From: an uncultured Opitutia bacterium
Lineage (GTDB): Bacteria > Verrucomicrobiota > Verrucomicrobiia > Opitutales > UBA953
DNA: 7,710 bases
Assembly (NCBI GenBank): GCA_903929325.1
Contig: CAIYUD010000143.1
Coordinates: 1 to 7,710 of the forward strand
Direction: 5' to 3'
This document shows, one piece after another, positions 6,091 through 7,710 of this stretch. Below the pieces are notes generated by a model, which had not been told where the DNA came from, ran no database searches, and was given only the letters and a program-made list of their open reading frames with translations. Position numbers and translations under genes: made by a program. Numbering within the stretch: position 1 is the first letter of the stretch; the number at the start of each line of letters is the position of its first letter.

Positions 6091-6122
6091 CACAGGCGCC
6101 AGATTCACTTAACCTAAACACC

Positions 6123-6719
6123 ATGAGTTACATTATCCCAAACGTCGTTGAACGAGATGCCCGCGGAGAGCGGTCTTGGGATATCTATAGCCGTCTGCTC
6201 AAAGACCGCATCGTGTTCTTAGGCGCACCGATTTACGACGAAGTAGCCAATGCTGTGATTGCGCAGATGCTCTTCTTGCAGATGGAAGATCCTAAAAAGC
6301 CCATCTCACTTTACATCAACTCACCCGGCGGATCAGTCACTGCAGGCATGGCGATTTACGACACCATGAATTTCATTCCCTGTGAAGTTCACACTTACTG
6401 CCTTGGGAGCGCTGCCAGCATGGCAACCGTCTTGCTCGCCGCAGGTGCTAAGGGCAAACGCTTCGCACTCCCAAATTCGCGAGTCATGATCCATCAGCCA
6501 TCAGGCGGAGCTGGCGGCCAGACTTCTGATATCTCCATTGCAGCTAAAGAAATTCTCCGCTGGCGAGATATTTTAAATACCACCTTGGCACGTCATAGCG
6601 GCAAGACCGCCGCACAAGTGCAGAAAGATTCTGACCGCGACTATTACCTGACAGCCGACGAAGCAAAAGCTTACGGGCTCGTCGACGTCGTGGTACCTCC
6701 TCGTCCGGAGAAAGCTTAA
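6123..6719 (+). CDS. clpP: ATP-dependent Clp protease proteolytic subunit
   Basis: ClpP is the serine peptidase that forms the two-ring 14-mer barrel into which ClpX feeds unfolded proteins. The 198-aa product carries the catalytic triad: Ser99 in GSAASM, His124 in VMIHQPSGG, and Asp173 in DRDYYL. The conserved SLYINSPGGSVTAGMAIYDTM and AGAKGKRFALPNSR are also present. The N-terminus, MSYIIPNVVERDARGERSWDIYSRLL, is shorter than that of E. coli, so the propeptide is very short. The oxyanion-side motif is GSAASM instead of the common GQAASM or GMAASM, a mild variation. It is 32 nt downstream of tig and 3 nt upstream of clpX, consistent with one operon. No Shine-Dalgarno is visible. Confidence 0.97.
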   Translation: MSYIIPNVVERDARGERSWDIYSRLLKDRIVFLGAPIYDEVANAVIAQMLFLQMEDPKKPISLYINSPGGSVTAGMAIYDTMNFIPCEVHTYCLGSAASMATVLLAAGAKGKRFALPNSRVMIHQPSGGAGGQTSDISIAAKEILRWRDILNTTLARHSGKTAAQVQKDSDRDYYLTADEAKAYGLVDVVVPPRPEKA

Positions 6720-6722
6720 ACA

Positions 6723-7710
6723 ATGGCCGATCGCGCCGAGGCATGTTCCTTCTGCGGCAAGCCAGCGGCCGTTGTCGGGAAGCTGATTGCAGGGCCAGGC
6801 GGCGTGGGCATTTGCGACGCCTGTGTAGCAACGTGCGATCAACTCCTTGACCGCGAACGCGGAAAGCCACGGGCAGCATCTTCCGCAGGCTCAACCGGTC
6901 CAGTAGCCCAAGAAGCAGCGAAGCCTGAACCGTTGCCACCGGTGAAAATTATCACCCCAGAGGCACTGCGCGCCGAACTCGACTTACATGTCATTGGCCA
7001 GTCCCACGCCAAAAAAGTCCTTTCGGTAGCCGTCCATAACCATTACAAGCGCCTGAATGATCGGCTGGGTGCAGGGCTAAAATTAGAAAAAGATTTGGTC
7101 GGCGTTGAACTCGACAAGAGCAACGTGTTGCTGATTGGCCCAACGGGCTGCGGCAAAACTCTCTTAGCACGCACACTCGCCCGCGCACTCGACGTGCCCT
7201 TCGCGATTGCCGACGCAACAACCCTGACGGAAGCCGGCTATGTCGGCGAAGACGTGGAGAATATTATTCTACGACTCCTTCAGTCCTGCGACATGAACGT
7301 GGCGAAAGCTGAGCGTGGCATCGTCTTTATTGATGAGATTGATAAAGTTGGCCGAAAGTCCGATTCACCTTCGCTCACCCGCGACGTCTCAGGCGAAGGC
7401 GTGCAACAAGCTCTACTAAAAATACTCGAAGGCACGATTTGCAACGTACCGCCAGCCGGAGGCCGCAAACACCCCGATCAAGCCTGCATCCGCGTCGACA
7501 CTTCGGATATCCTGTTCATTTGCGGTGGAGCCTTTGTTGGCCTTGATAAAATTGTGTCGCGGAGAGCACGCCACAAGGTGCTCGGCTTCGACAACACATC
7601 TGATGGCGAACCTATGACGGCTGATGCGGTGATGTCGGCGTTACAACCTGAAGACCTTTTCTCTTTCGGAATGATTCCTGAATTTATCGGACGCTTACCG
7701 GTTATTTCAG
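6723..7710 (+). CDS. clpX: ATP-dependent Clp protease ATP-binding subunit ClpX (3' end outside window)
   Basis: ClpX is the hexameric AAA+ unfoldase that recognises tagged substrates and threads them into ClpP. The visible 329 codons start at ATG 6723 with the zinc-binding domain (C8, C11, C31, C34 in CSFCGK and ICDAC). A low-complexity Ala/Pro linker (about 46-70) follows, then the AAA+ module: Walker A GPTGCGKT (139-146), pore-1 loop GYVGE (172-176), Walker B IVFIDEID (200-207), RKH loop (248-250), the ClpP-docking loop as LGF (287-289), and FGMIPEFIGRLPV near the edge. About 90-100 residues are missing from the 3' end by comparison with the usual length of about 420. The gap to clpP is 3 nt. 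A GGAG 12 nt before the ATG is the only Shine-Dalgarno-like stretch near a start here. Confidence 0.97.
   Translation, partial: MADRAEACSFCGKPAAVVGKLIAGPGGVGICDACVATCDQLLDRERGKPRAASSAGSTGPVAQEAAKPEPLPPVKIITPEALRAELDLHVIGQSHAKKVLSVAVHNHYKRLNDRLGAGLKLEKDLVGVELDKSNVLLIGPTGCGKTLLARTLARALDVPFAIADATTLTEAGYVGEDVENIILRLLQSCDMNVAKAERGIVFIDEIDKVGRKSDSPSLTRDVSGEGVQQALLKILEGTICNVPPAGGRKHPDQACIRVDTSDILFICGGAFVGLDKIVSRRARHKVLGFDNTSDGEPMTADAVMSALQPEDLFSFGMIPEFIGRLPVIS

Overview
The window looks like a chromosomal housekeeping segment of a bacterium with moderate GC content and very little Shine-Dalgarno signal in front of its genes. A class I fumarase, a pgsA-pgpA pair, a tig-clpP-clpX cluster and a repeat-flanked 23S-IVS-type four-helix-bundle gene together would suit a Verrucomicrobiota (Opitutae-like) genome. 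That assignment rests on general impression, not on any marker, and is only moderately likely.

Layout. Positions 1-160 hold the 3' end of nuoA (complex I) on the + strand. Positions 161-792 hold a four-helix-bundle (S23/IVP family) gene on the - strand. It lies between two arrays of a purine-rich heptanucleotide repeat that are inverted relative to each other, and the stop codons of both neighbouring host genes fall in or at the edge of the arrays. Positions 791-2436 (-) encode a full-length class I fumarase whose frame is broken by one missing base near 1163. Positions 2508-2834 (-) hold an HU gene with a strong intrinsic terminator. Positions 2992-4085 (-) hold pgsA and pgpA, overlapping by 4 nt. 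A divergent gap of about 53 bp separates them from the + strand genes coaD, tig, clpP and clpX. clpX runs off the right edge.

How the genes work together. pgsA and pgpA carry out the last two steps of phosphatidylglycerol synthesis. coaD makes dephospho-CoA. Trigger factor receives nascent chains at the ribosome, and ClpX with ClpP forms the ATP-dependent unfoldase/protease, so tig-clpP-clpX is a protein-folding and degradation operon. The fumarase and complex I belong to the TCA cycle and respiration. HU is a nucleoid protein.

No complete new defence or mobile system is visible. The most unusual element is the four-helix-bundle gene bounded by inverted heptad arrays. Next are the fumarase frameshift, a trigger factor that seems to have lost the PPIase active-site Phe, and a nuoA that is not followed by nuoB.
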